Below are positions 1 to 12,246 of a stretch of DNA of 64,000 nt, piece by piece (the stretch's first letter is position 1; each line of letters begins with the position of its first letter). The position numbers and the translations under genes were made by a program. Under the pieces are notes generated by a model. That model ran no database searches, was not told where the DNA came from, and saw only the letters and a program-made list of their open reading frames with translations. Source of the DNA: Punica granatum (taxonomy: Eukaryota; Streptophyta; Magnoliopsida; Myrtales; Lythraceae); the NCBI RefSeq assembly GCF_007655135.1, contig NC_045133.1, forward strand, positions 22,045,845-22,109,844, written 5' to 3'.

Positions 1-1200
1 TTTTTTAATAACAAAGAAGTGTTTGGTTTTCATCCGATTAATTCCATGGTCCACTGTGACATTTGCAAACCCAAAGGACAGATCAGTCCATGAAATGTAC
101 ATTTTCTTTTCCCCTTCTTTGTTTTCATTTTCTTATTTTCGCATTGTATTCTCGATCGAGGAAACCTGGCATTGGCAGTTAAATGCAGGAATGATCGGTC
201 TTGTTCTTTCACTTAATTAGTGTACCGATCGAGATTTCAGCCCCCAGCTTACGTACGATGGGCATGGAAACCATCTAATTACGACAAACAAGTCAGAAAT
301 TTCCTTCTACTTCCATCATAAATAAATAACACAGACAGATCTAGTTAGAATAAATTACTCGTACAATTTTCGTGTGATTCGGGCTTGGATATATAAGAAC
401 CCCTCTAACTTGAACACATCATAAGAAAGTGGAATGAAAGCGATGCCCCCGTTAGGCTGTGTCCGTCAGGCTTTCTAGGTGGACTTGATAAATGCATGTA
501 TTGGACCCCATGAACCAGGCTGAAATAGCACAGAGAAAAATTAATGATTAATCAGACACTGGCCCTAAGCTTTCACGTGTCCGAGGGTTTGAGGCTTGAC
601 CATAGAATTCAAAATCAGTACTTGGACAAGAACAAGAATTTCGAATCAAGGGGGCGGTTTCGAAATTGGAGAGGGACAAATAAAAGAACCCGTAGGAACT
701 TTCACGGAGGAGAGGTAAAAAGAAGTTTGGAGACAGGAAAAGATTAATTCGAATATCGACTTATCGTGTGAATTCAAAGTGCCTGATATGAAAAGGATAA
801 CTCTTGGTATTATCCACTTTTGACTGTAACCTAAGCAAATTTATCCTTTGAAAAAGGTGCCTCATGAGTCAATCGTAAAACATAACTATGATCCGGATCA
901 TGGTTATAAATCATAAATCTTGGGAGTAGATTTGTAAGCCGTCTATCATCTATTTAACATCCTATCATCAATTAATGATGCAGCTATTAACTCTACACTT
1001 AATAATGTTTCGTGTGAATTTTTGGGTCGTTTGATAGAGAAAAGACAAGGGTCGAGCTCCTTTAAGGCAGAAGCGGTTCGAATACCAATATAAGCATCCC
1101 AATGGGTCTTTAAAGAGGCATCGATGCTGCACAAATCGATTCATGTAATCGATGTTTAGTTTTGTTGTTCATGTACATGGATATTTATACTAAAAATTTC
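1..1200. other. Intergenic, nothing recognised
   Basis: AT-rich DNA without a convincing coding region on either strand. Only short open frames occur, with no domain or family resemblance. I see no TATA-initiated gene or RNA gene here. Confidence 0.5.
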
Positions 1201-1318
1201 AGGGACGAACCAAAAAGAGGGTTGAGGATCTTGTCTCTGCATCACAAGCTGATGGCTTGGAGGTGTGTCAAGTCATTGTGGAAAATGAGGTGTACGCAGG
1301 AGTCTTCGGGCAGGACAA
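1201..1318 (+). pseudogene. Orphan exon-like fragment, unknown family
   Basis: A 118-bp segment is open in one frame and reads like real protein (GRTKKRVEDLVSASQADGLE, continuing to VFGQDNT). It is bounded by an acceptor-like TTTCAG on the left and a donor-like GTAAGG on the right. No matching exons lie within 1 kb on either side. It could be a leftover of a duplicated gene, or an exon captured by a transposon. I do not recognise the family, so no function is proposed. Confidence 0.3.
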
Positions 1319-2200
1319 CACGTAAGGGTAACGGGATATGGGAGTGGGATGACGCAATCGAGGTTGCATGGTGCTTCCTCGAGTCAAACAACCCAAATAG
1401 GCCCAGATCTAAAATGTATTGTTTGTTCTTTTATTTTATTTGTTAAGTATAATAAATTTATATTTACATAAAATCGAGTCCGATCTATTGGGGAAGGGTG
1501 TGCTCAACTAAATAACAACGCAGCGATTAATCTTCCTCCCTTATTAGTATAATCGAGATAAGAACCAATCAAATCAACCAACAAGCGGTAAAGAAAAGAA
1601 AACCAAGAATTTTACGTGAAAAATCTCAATGTGGGGAAAATCACGGGACTAATTCCGAATCAACGATCCACTATCAATGAAGTTTACATAATGTTTTTCA
1701 TTAAGGATAAACTCTTGGATCACCAACTCAAGAGACACACTCTCTTGGATCACTCAAATCCGAAATTCGTCACCCACAATGGGTGGTTTACAAAGTCAGC
1801 TGAAACAGCACATACAGAGCTCGAATAGGAATTCTGACCGTTCAGAACTTAGCCCCACGTGCCGTGAAGCCGCTGCCATAATTTCTTCTCAGTCAGAGTT
1901 CGTTTGACGTCCCTATCGAGGTTTGATCTCCAGCTGCACGCTGCCCCTGTTGATCCGAATTCTGCTATGTTTTCCTGCAGAACAGTCGTTTCTACTGTTC
2001 TGCCGCTGATCTGCTTTCCTGATCTGATCTTTTCTGTTCAGATCTGCCACAACTTCCTCAGCTGGTTTGCTGAAAAAATAAACCCTACAAAAGTGGGTCA
2101 TTGGTCTATTAAAGCCCGATAAAAGCCCAACACAATTTGAGTCAAACTTTCTCCAAATTGGAGGGATACCCAACACGATCAACTTCCTTCCAATTTTTTT
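1319..2200. repeat. Possible interspersed-repeat remnant
   Basis: No gene is visible. From about 1560 to 2180 the DNA has higher GC than its surroundings and resembles dispersed noncoding repeat sequence. It contains a 9-bp inverted pair, CAGAACAGT at 1978-1986 and ACTGTTCTG at 1994-2002, that could fold as a hairpin. Element class and borders cannot be set from a single copy. Confidence 0.25.
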
Positions 2201-4489
2201 TCTTTAAAACTCCCGACCCTTAAGGTATTTAATTTTCAGAATTTTTTTATCAATTTGGGTTGGATTTTTCTGAATTTTCGAGTTGTGGAGATCATTGCAA
2301 GACTACTAGTAAAAATAATATTCCTATTAATTATTTTGTAAACTTTTATTAAAAGTTTAAATTCATTTCTCTATGGATATTCTATTGAAATGAAAGATCA
2401 AGTCAGAAAAATATATCGACTGCAAAATTTTTCTTGAAATAAATTATTTTTAAATAACATTAATTTCATTTTTTGAAAAATCGTTTCCAATATTTTAATT
2501 GTACTTATTAAATTTTTATTATTCATATACTAGATTCTACATTAACACTACGTGCAGTGTGGAAAAAAAAAAGTTTAAAACGTTGTCTCTATATTTTCAT
2601 CATTATATACCATTTGTAATTCTACATAGTTGTGCTATTATTAAAAAATAAAAAAAAATTGTGATGAGAATTGAAAAAAATAAATTTTTTAGTGAAAGAA
2701 AAGAAAAATAACTTAGGTTGGCATAGAGATAGAGTAGGGGTAGAAGAGAAATAAGTAAAAAGTAGAATAGAAGATAACCACATGTGAATTGATGGGGGTG
2801 AGATAAGATATATGAATTTAGAATTTGAGAAGTTTTATAGTTTTATTCTTACCTTCAGTTTTACTTTTCTTTAATAGAGTAAAAAGTAATTGGGATAATT
2901 TCGTAAAATTATACAAAAACTGATACATATATTTAAATATAATGATTTGTCATTAGTATGTTAATTTTGAATATACTTTTTTGTGTTACACATATGTAAA
3001 TACTATTATTAATATATACACATATATATGTTTCCGTTGAATTTAATATTATTTATTTATTTTATTATAAAATTAAATGAAATATTTTTGTGAATATTAT
3101 TAGTTTTCGTTAATAATTTTTATTTTTATTTTAATATTTAAATACCCATGGGATCCACTTGGTAGATTTCCATGTGCCGTGTCTACAATATTAGTGCCAT
3201 GTAAGAAATATCCGTTAAAATTGACAGGAAAGTAATGACACTCTAAACGTGATAAGAAACTCATAATTTGTAATATTTTAAATCAAAAAAGTGCTAGGAA
3301 TAATAAAAATGCCAAATTTTGCTTTTTTTTTGTCATCAAGCCTCATGGATATTATTAACTATTTTTTATTTTATTTATTTATAAATTAAAGTAAAAATAG
3401 ATTTCTAACTAGAAATGATCACAAATTCAATCAAAATGAGAAACTATTAATTTACTTATAATTTTTATATTTTTTAATAGAGTTTTCTTATATATTCTGT
3501 CGTTCGAGTATTATGTATTTTTAACTTTATCAAAGAAGGTTTCATGTGTAATGCACGTGTAAATTCACTAGCATATTAAATTTGAATGCTATGTATAAAT
3601 ATTGAGTTAAGATTGAACAATCATCTTATTAAAAGTTGAGAAATTTCAATGGTATATCACACGCATGCATACCTACACATACATTACAAATTGTATATGA
3701 TAGAAATTTCCAAATTTGAAGAATCTCCATAGTCTCTTGCATTCGTATAGATCTAGACATATATTACAAGTTATTTGTAAATGAATATAACAATGATCAT
3801 ACTATTCTTAAACAGAATCAAAGTAGAAACCCAAACTTTTTTAAATAAAAATATTATTAAAATTTCTAAGATTTATATGAATTAACCTCTAAATATAAAA
3901 ATACATGTATTAGATCTCTATCACTATGGACCATACTTTTAATTATAATTCATTCCTTCAATAATTACTCAAAATTCATGAGCTTATCACATTGAGTCTT
4001 GGATTGTAATAAATTTCAGAGTTGGATCAAACATGTTATTCCTACTTGCCAAACAATTTTTTCTAATCCGCGGCGTTGTCGCAAGCATTGTCCTAGCATT
4101 TCTTTAAAACTAAATTTTGTTTTACAAATTTTTGTTAGTTGGACATGATTTTAACATTCTTAAGCACATTTCCATGCAGTGGGAAGCTCTCAGATTGAAT
4201 CAGTATGTACTCTCGACGAGCAAGCACGTGGAGGCCCGAACAAAGATACAACCCAATAAGTACTTTTTCATTGTTGAAGTTATAATTTGTTGTTGTTGGG
4301 CTCATCTTTACTGTTGTTGCATTGAACATAAGACATGCTGCTATTTTGGGTAATTGTAATATTATGATCCGTAAATAATTATGTAATACTACTTTGGCCT
4401 TAATTTGTTTCATATATAATTCTATTTGTCCAATTTCCGGTTTGATATCGGGTGTAAATACTAATATGCTATCGTACCCTGATAACAAG
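2200..4489. other. AT-rich intergenic DNA
   Basis: Very AT-rich, with no reading frame that resembles a protein and no RNA gene. A candidate Helitron terminus is listed separately at 3544-3571. The rest holds nothing I can name. Confidence 0.5.
3544..3571 (+). mobile_element. Possible Helitron 3' terminus
   Basis: A short hairpin (CATGTG, TAATG loop, CACGTG) is followed about ten bases later by CTAG. This matches the plan of plant Helitron 3' ends, a GC-richer hairpin just before a CTRR end. The base after CTAG is C rather than the expected T, and I could not locate the 5' TC end. An old, eroded copy or chance are both possible. Confidence 0.3.
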
Positions 4490-5136
4490 TTGACAACTAG
4501 TTGTCCGAAAGGGCAATGTTATTTGGCCACATAGATTGACAAATTATCGTCGTCTAGTTGTCAGAAAGGGCAAATTTATGTATGCGATGCCCTAGATGTG
4601 TTTGGGGTGAGCGTTATAAGGGTCGGGATGAAAGGCCTATGCCGACCCCTAACTATGGGTCGCCCAAAGCATGGCTCTCCCATACCAAATGTCGGTCGGC
4701 CCATGTACGTGTGGGCTGACGCAACAAATGGGTCACCAAAGCCTTGTCTTTGCCAACCCTTTTGATGGGTTGCCAAAAGACATGCATTAGCTGACCCATT
4801 GGTTGCATATGTACCTAGGCCGACCCAAATTTGGGTCGAGAGAGTCATGCTTTGGGACCCAAAATTTGGGTCGTCCGAAACTGACTTTTGGCGACCCAAA
4901 TGCGGGTCGGCCTAAGTTAGCCTTTAGTGACTACCTTTTGCTGACCCACTATAGTGGTTGCCCTAGGTAGGACCTATGGCAACTCTTTTGTAAAAGGGTC
5001 GCTAGGCCTATGTCAACTGGACTTTGGGCGACCCTTTCAAGTGGATTGGGAAGTGGGTTGAAAGACCTAGGGCAACCGCAAAAAGGGCCGCCCCAGATCT
5101 AAAAATGGACCGTCAAAAGTTCCTTTTATTGTAGTG
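4490..5136. mobile_element. CACTA (En/Spm) transposon end with subterminal repeats
   Basis: The segment ends at 5136 with TTTTATTGTAGTG, the reverse complement of a CACTACAATAAAA terminus typical of plant CACTA elements. The preceding 550 bp is packed with short degenerate direct and inverted copies of a motif like CGACCCAAATTTGGGTCG. Such subterminal repeats are where En/Spm-family transposases bind. The matching left terminus was not found and no transposase reading frame is present, so this is a truncated or internally deleted, non-autonomous copy. The three bases after the terminus (TTC) would be the target duplication. Confidence 0.6.
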
Positions 5137-6716
5137 TTCGTGCATATTCGAGATTATTGCAAACCAAAGATATGTTCGTAATGCCTCTCTAGTGCCTGCA
5201 CATTATTATTGCACATATATTTCTTTATCTTTTCGGGTGAGAAGGGAAAATGCTCATGGATCTTAGGAAAATATGAAATAATATAATATGTGAAATTCTA
5301 TCGACATGAGAATTAAATATGGAATATATTTAGTTTCGCATTGACTACAAATTCTACTTCTTTGTTCACTTGCGGAAGGTTACGTTTTTAATCTGTCGCG
5401 AGGATATGTTGACCAAGTCCTCCCCTCACATGCAACACCGCTTTCATTCATTTCTGTCCCTGTCCAGTCCAGACAGAAGTCCCGATAGGGTGCCCTTTGA
5501 TTAATTATAGACCCAAAAATGAAGACAGACTTAAAAGTTTATTATTAGGTTAATCAAATCAAAATGCCCCACAAGACAATGCCAACGCGGCTACTTGATT
5601 ACCCATGTCTTTACCCATCTTGGAAACTAGTACTTGGGAGGATTATCGGCATCATATATCCCTCCTTGTGACAATATTTTGATTTGATTATTGTTTCGGT
5701 TGATTGATGAGGAAGTCACGGGAAATGTCGTGTTCCCGCCATCCCAGGACCGTCCATTGAAAAGCAAGAAATTTCGGGATCGGATGAACCCTCTTGTGAT
5801 GTGACGATGGAAATACACTGGAAGTCATTATACTTTAGATTTGGCAAGACAGTGTGATTCCACCATTCTATGCTCGGTCGGTTCTCGAAATGCAAGAGGT
5901 GGGTCTATTTGGTGACTTGAAAATTCGTACAAGTCTTTCATGTATGGTTTTCTTTCTTAAAAACAACCAGATTAGAGTTCCGAGTAATAATAAAATCCTC
6001 CTTACTTGTAAGAAAGAGACCATAGATTTTCGTATCCATAGATGAAAGCATACGACAACCTATGACCTAATTTGTTTCTGGGTAAAATTGCTTATACCCC
6101 AATCTATCAGAATTCTTGGATACACAAGCCATAGTAGGGTCAATGTTAATCCGCAATTATCAGAATCCGACAAACATGTACATGCAACAATTGACTCAAC
6201 CGCATTTTGAATAGAATGAGTCCATCCAATACCTTTTTCGGAATCTGACCAGTCAATCCAGCCGGGCCCCTTATAATCTTTGAATTGAATTCCTCACCCA
6301 AATGTCGTACTAATATCACCGGAGTAAAGAGTTGATATGATGATATATAGATACAAAGAATGATTCGTTGAGGAGATCAGATGTAAATTGATACGTAACT
6401 CATCAATTAATTTCTATGGGGCAAGTTCTTCAGTCGGCCGTGATTAACTCGATCTTTGAATCCAGCATAGTCGGTCATCCGAGAAGACGAGCGATAACAG
6501 GGCACGGTCGAGTAGATTAGAAGGAATGTTTGTGGGGCCGTGTTGTGCCTCATTTTCTGGAACAAACGTCCATATGATCATACAATAGCAATTCAGTCAA
6601 ACTTCACCCCTGCAGTCTAATTCTGTTCAGATTCTTCTTATAATCAAATCCTTCCGTCTCCATCATCCCCTTCTCTTCACCAAATACCATTGTCTTTGAA
6701 ACCTTTCTACGTACTC
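5137..6716. other. Intergenic and upstream region of the LysM kinase gene
   Basis: No gene is recognised. The last few hundred bases must hold the promoter and leader of the LysM receptor kinase starting at 6717. I could not point to a clear TATA box or defined cis element. Confidence 0.4.
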
Positions 6717-8573
6717 ATGGAAGATCCGAGCACGATGAAACAGTTCTTTCTTGGTCTACTCATGCTTGCCCTTCTCGCTCGGCTTGCCTATCCCCAGCAG
6801 ACGTACATGGGCAACTCAGTCCTAGCCTGCAATGCGGATGACAGGATGGACCCATCCTCGGACTTTCTATACACCTGCAATGGCCTGAACCAAGCCTGCC
6901 TGGCTTTCTTGATCTTCAAGTCACAGCCACCCTTCGATTCCGTCCCTGCCATCTCAGCCCTCATGTCCTCAGACCTTGATGAGCTTGCTAGGATCAATAA
7001 CGTCACGAGACTAACCGTCTTCCCTCCAAACAGGGAAGTGATTGTCCCAGTGAACTGCTCCTGTTCGAGACGGTACTACAAGGCAATGACGAGATTTCAT
7101 GTTACGGACAAGGGTGCTGGAGACAACTTCTTCACTGTGGCTAACAGCACTTTCCAGGGACTGGCCTCCTGCAATTCTCTGAAGCAGGCAAGCTCGAAGT
7201 ACGAAGGCAACGAGCTTAGAGTTCCGCTCAGGTGTGCTTGTCCGACAAAGAATCAGAGCTTAAGTGGCACAAGGTACTTGCTCACCTACTCGATCTCCTG
7301 GGGCGATACAATTCTAGGAATCAGTGACAGATTCAATGCTACTGTTGAGAGCACATTCGAAGCAAACGGGCTCTTGGATGACAATCCCACGATTTTCCCA
7401 TTCACGACGATTCTCGTTCCTCTGAGGGCTAAACCATTGAGTTCGCAGATGAGAGTTTCATTCCATGGACCAGGACAGGCTCATCCGCCTCCACCAGCTC
7501 CTGTTTCCGTGAATCGCAAATTGAATATTAAAATCTTCTTGGGCTTCGGAATTTCAGCAAGCTGCAGCCTTGTACTTGCCGTGGTTCTATTCTCGGCGTT
7601 TCAGTTGTACAAGAAGAGGCAGCAAAGAATATTGGATCACAGCATTGTATATGAGGAAAGAAAGAGGAAAATGTTATTGCCAGCAGATCTCCGGGTTGAG
7701 ATTGCGAGCCTAGAGGGAGTCCTGAGGATATTTTTGTTCGAAGAGTTGCAGAAGGCAACGAGAAATTTCAGCTCCACGAACAGGATCGAGGGATCGGTCT
7801 ATCTAGGAACATTCGGGCAGGAAACCTTGGCAGTGAAGAAGAAAAGTGTGGACAACGTCTCCGAGGAAGTGAACATACTAAAGAAGATCAACCACTTCAA
7901 TCTCATACGGCTCCGGGGCTTCTGCAATGGAATGAATGGTTGTTTCTACCTTGTTTTCGAGTTCATGGGCGGTGGGTCCCTGAAGGAATGGCTTAAGGAC
8001 AACAGGAGCTCTAGGAAGATCAAATCCTGGAGGCAGAGGATTCAGATTGCCTTAGATGTTGCCAATGGGCTCCACTATCTCCACAACTTCACCGAACCTG
8101 GCTATGTCCATGGCGACATTACTAGCAGCAACATTCTCTTGAATCCTGACCTCAGAGCTAAGATCGTGAATTTCAGCCTCGCAAAGGCCAAGAGTGAAAT
8201 TGCTTCCTCAGAAGGGGCGGGGCCCATGACCACCAAGGTCGACGTATATGCCTTCGGGATAGTGATGTTGGAGCTGATCACAACGAAAGACCTGGCTTTC
8301 TCAAGGAATGGGAAGAAAATTTTGCTTTCAGAGCGAGTTTTCTCTGTCGGAGAAGACGAAATCTGGCCCTTTATCAATCCTAGCCTAGGAAAGGCTGCAA
8401 AGGAATTGGTGGCGAAGATGGTGAAGTTGAGTCTCACTTGCTTGGCACCAGAACTGGAGAATAGACCGGGAATGGACGAGGTAGTGTCGGTGCTGCTGAG
8501 AATTCAGGCAGGTTTTCCGAGTTCCAAATTGGAACCATCATCTGTAAACACTGCCAGCGGTAAGAAGAGGTGA
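6717..8573 (+). CDS. LysM receptor-like kinase, LYK4/LYK5 type (probable pseudokinase)
   Basis: This is a 618-residue intronless gene. Family members sit in the plasma membrane and bind chitin oligomers outside the cell; Arabidopsis LYK5 and LYK4 act with CERK1 in chitin-triggered immunity. Visible order: signal peptide (about 1-26, ending AYPQQ); three LysM-type ectodomain modules with CxC pairs (NCSCS, RCACP) to about residue 245; a proline-rich stretch; one membrane helix (about 270-297); and a kinase-like domain from about 340. The kinase looks dead. The HRD motif is HGD (465-467), the following Lys is missing (DITSSN), DFG is NFS (485-487) and the Gly-loop is degenerate, while the AVKK lysine is kept. 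That fits a co-receptor signalling through a partner kinase. The first ATG is at 6717; an in-frame ATG at 6735, directly before the hydrophobic signal, is an alternative (612 aa). The gene is convergent with DA1. Confidence 0.92.
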   Translation: MEDPSTMKQFFLGLLMLALLARLAYPQQTYMGNSVLACNADDRMDPSSDFLYTCNGLNQACLAFLIFKSQPPFDSVPAISALMSSDLDELARINNVTRLTVFPPNREVIVPVNCSCSRRYYKAMTRFHVTDKGAGDNFFTVANSTFQGLASCNSLKQASSKYEGNELRVPLRCACPTKNQSLSGTRYLLTYSISWGDTILGISDRFNATVESTFEANGLLDDNPTIFPFTTILVPLRAKPLSSQMRVSFHGPGQAHPPPPAPVSVNRKLNIKIFLGFGISASCSLVLAVVLFSAFQLYKKRQQRILDHSIVYEERKRKMLLPADLRVEIASLEGVLRIFLFEELQKATRNFSSTNRIEGSVYLGTFGQETLAVKKKSVDNVSEEVNILKKINHFNLIRLRGFCNGMNGCFYLVFEFMGGGSLKEWLKDNRSSRKIKSWRQRIQIALDVANGLHYLHNFTEPGYVHGDITSSNILLNPDLRAKIVNFSLAKAKSEIASSEGAGPMTTKVDVYAFGIVMLELITTKDLAFSRNGKKILLSERVFSVGEDEIWPFINPSLGKAAKELVAKMVKLSLTCLAPELENRPGMDEVVSVLLRIQAGFPSSKLEPSSVNTASGKKR

Positions 8574-8960
8574 TAACTAGTGATCTCTTATTTTTAACTA
8601 GCCATCTTAAGAAAGGATGCTCAGGTTTCTGATGAGTGCTGCTGTCATCCGACAGAGTGTTCTTTTTTCTAATTTCGTGTGATCAGTGTGATCTTGCAGA
8701 CGAAATATGTTCTTGTGCTTCAGTTGTATAATCTCTAATAAAAGAAATTTTCTCTTTAGACAACAACTATGCATCATCAGTAACTATGTTAAATTGCCAT
8801 CCACAAAGATCAGTTGTCACTTAATCTCAAATAATCAGCTGCCAAAAGATCACCACGTATCATTTGCCTTGCCATGAAAATCAAGCTTTCACTACAGAAA
8901 CGTATACATTGAACCGATGTGGAAGAAGAAAAAGAAAAAGAATGAGGCTGTCACGTAATC
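8574..8960. other. Convergent 3' ends of the LysM kinase and DA1 genes
   Basis: These 387 bp separate the two stop codons and must hold both 3' untranslated regions. AATAAAAG near 8737 is a plausible polyadenylation signal for the + strand gene. No other gene is visible. Confidence 0.5.
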
Positions 8961-11900
8961 TCAATAAGGGAAGTTTCCGGTGACACTTATGTGGTCGAGA
9001 GTTCTGTTCAGGCCGTACTTTTGTACAGCCTGCCATCCGGCCCTGAACCCATCTCCATAAACTGGGGAAGTGTCCGACTCCACTTGATGCTTAAAGAAGT
9101 TCCCGAGCTTCTGATCAAACTGAGATCTCTGAGTCTTACCCTTCTTCGATGCTCTCGTTCTGGACTCATTGAGTTCATAGTCCAACCACATGTGAGCAAG
9201 CACCTGACATATGCCTTCTTCGACATCCTGGCGTAGAGTAGGGTAACCTTTCGAATAGGAAGGTCAGATGCATTGGGAGATCTTAGTCGAAGTATTTATC
9301 AAAAATTAAGTTCCTGAAATAATTTCTTGTGGTGCATAGAGCATACAATATTTATATTATTAAACTGACAAATAAAGAAAAGAAATTCTTCCTTTCGAAG
9401 GCACGTAAATTTTAAGTAAATGGATACCTTTAAGCCGAAGCCACGCATGCATCATCTCGTGAGCTAGGATTGTTCCAGTTAGCAATCTGTAGCCAAAGTT
9501 TAGAATTACCATTTGAACACATGGCCGAAATCAAAATCAGCGAAATACATCCACAAACAACTGGGAATTCCGAAAATTGTCAAAGAGGACCATATATTTT
9601 ACTAACACCAACTGGACTATAAAATTAAGCTTTTTAAGAGGGCTTCCTTGTGGAGTAAGTTGCAAAATACGAAATTGATAGGAGAACCTCGGCAGGCCGT
9701 GCAATATGAGGATTGCAGTCACTTCGCAATGGCGTGTTAATCTGTAAGGCTCGGTTACCACATCAGCGGTTTGGTCTCCCCAGATTCTCGGTTGTCTTGA
9801 GATCTGATATGTGTTGACATGTTTAGCAAAAGCATAATCTTCAAGGTTATGAGGGTGAGGGCAAGAGAGACGAATGCCTACCGTGCTGATTGTTTGTTCC
9901 TCAGAGAGGCAAAGTCCCCGGGTCTCAGGCATATGATAGTGACCCTGCTGACAAGAGAAACATTGTTCGAGGCACTTCAGTTCAGTATGGGCTATGAACA
10001 TCAGTCACTTTTCCTAACAAAATGTTCTTATGATCGGATCAGTATGTTCAGACTCAAATTGCTAGGAAGAGGAGAGAGCAGTTGGTTGGACTTACGTTCT
10101 TCTCTCCTTCTCGGGCTTCATTCAGAGCTTGTCGTTCGACTAAGAGCAGGGGAACATCCTGCTCAACTTTCATATCCAGACCTTCATAGAATCGCTTTAT
10201 ATCCCGGTAAAGCGGTTGGCATTCGTTCGTGTCCCTTATTGCCGAATCGAGACACTCTAGACACAGCTCTCGACCATCATTCAGAGCAACATATCTAGTA
10301 TCTCTTGGCTGCCAAAATAAATAGATAAATAAGTTTCAGGTGCTATAACTTCTGGTGGAAGACAGCTTCCGCGTTGCTCATCATATTACACCCAAATACA
10401 TGAAGCTCGGAAATGGGCCGACCACCATTTAAGGGGAGCATCCACCAGATCCGGCTAGTGAATCATGTACGACTGACCTCCATTCTCTCACAGCTGCAGC
10501 ATCGAGGAGTTCCGTCGTCCTCATGGCAAGGGCAATACTTTTGAGCCCAAAAGGGGTGTGCCCTGTACTCAATTTGTCCATTAGAGTTGGTCGGGATCTG
10601 TCAATGGACAATTTTAAGAAACGAACATAAAGTTCAGGCAATTCCTCTGATATTTTGGGGGAACAAGAAGTGCATTTTCTGTCTTGTCCATAAATTTTCA
10701 GGAGCACAATGAATTCCTGCATCTATTGTTTACCTTAAACTGTGATTATTGTCAGAAAATCCTAGTTGAAATCTCATTCTTACAAAATGTTTACACCGAA
10801 CTTAATTTGAAATTTCACACTTACAAAATGCTTGCATATGTCACATTTGGGATGGTAGTGCTCCTTGTAGCAATACTTATGAAACGGATAGTTGTCGTAG
10901 GTAGAGAACTGTACAGCAATCGAATAATAAGCAGACCATGCTAGATATTTGACTCGGTCTAGATATAATCAAAGAGAATGAAACTCATGACAGCGCAAAC
11001 TGGGATAAAAGTCATACCTCATATTCTGAAATGGCAAGGTTGCAAGCATGGCATCGGAAACATTCAGGATGCCAAACAGAATTCATGCTGCTTAGAAACC
11101 GCCCGTGATCTATCACAGTGTTGCAACCCGCACATATCCTACGGAACAGAAATACTAATCATTCTTATGTATAAGATAGAATCGACCAAGCCAAACTGTT
11201 AGAAAATGAATTGGGAAATGGTAACTAAAGACCCGGTTAATTCGCCCTTTCAGAGGATATGAGGTCCCGCGAAAAGTTGAAGTGCAGGGAATCAGATACT
11301 CCTTTTGGAACCAAGGACAACGTTGTTTGAATTCTGAAATTCCATACCCTCAGAATCGAATTTGAGGACCAACACTAGCTAAATGTTATCCATCTACCGA
11401 GGAGGTTTTATGGTACTCGAAAATGTGGAAAGGACTTCCTGGAGAATCTATCGTGCTGAAGACAACAAACGGTTCCTGACCAAGTGTCTATGGCAACTCG
11501 GAATCGTGATCTTTAAGGTAGTTAGTGCACATACCTGTAGCCTGCTGGATATGGGTAGTAGATGGGCACAGGTTGGTACGCGGTCTCATTTCCATATTCT
11601 GTAGCTGAATAACCATTATTGTACCCTTGAGGAGAATACCCATCTCTGTACTGAGGAGGACTATGGGACGGTCTATTTTTGCCAGGTGGGGAAGACTTGA
11701 TTTTCAAGCTTTCCTGTATAGCTCGAGCGAGCTGCTCTTCTTCTTCCAACTGAGATTCATCGTCTATCCAACAATTTCAGAAACTATGTCGAATTCCAGG
11801 ATTAAAAAGGACTTACTATGGAAGCCATAAGAATCACAACTTCTTACACCGGCAGAACTTACCTACTGCATTTCCTCTGTTCTGACTTTGTTCCAATAGA

Positions 11901-12246
11901 GATAATGCGATTGCTCGATCGATGTCTTCATTCTCGTAGTCTGACAAAGCATCCTACGTCCAGTTGTCCAATAAATCGCGTCAAAAGTTGCAAGACTTGT
12001 TTCTAGTATTGCTCACAAGATACCAATCAAAAATTATTTTCTCGACATATACGCCTCACTAATCAGCTCGATGATCGCAATTCATTATAGACAGGACGAA
12101 CAAGAAGTTGCAAGCATGGTTACCCCTGAGGTGGACGGATCAGTGTAATTTGAAATAGTCCCGTAGCTTCCGCTTCCATGGAAATGCCCCTCGGAAACTG
12201 TATGGTCGGAATCGGAATTCCCAAAAATCTTGCTGAACCAACCCAT
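8961..12246 (-). CDS. DA1: DA1, ubiquitin-activated LIM peptidase limiting organ size
   Basis: Complete 501-aa DA1-family gene with eleven coding exons: 12246-12124, 11953-11863, 11763-11535, 11138-11018, 10908-10825, 10597-10478, 10308-10096, 9944-9882, 9803-9688, 9486-9428 and 9247-8961. All phases close. The protein begins MGWFSKIFG as in Arabidopsis DA1. It has two ubiquitin-interacting motifs ([11 protein letters not shown] in exon 2, [12 protein letters not shown] in exon 3). A LIM zinc domain starts [14 protein letters not shown] in exon 4, and a LIM-like Cys/His region runs through exons 5-6. The zinc-peptidase motif HEMMHAW is in exon 10, followed by the conserved C-terminal block ending TGNFPY. 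In Arabidopsis, ubiquitinated DA1 cleaves growth regulators, limiting cell proliferation and so seed and organ size. It acts with the E3 ligases DA2 and BB. No lesion is visible, so the gene appears functional. A 5'UTR intron is likely: an acceptor-like TGTGTGCAG lies about 50 bp upstream of the ATG. Confidence 0.93.
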
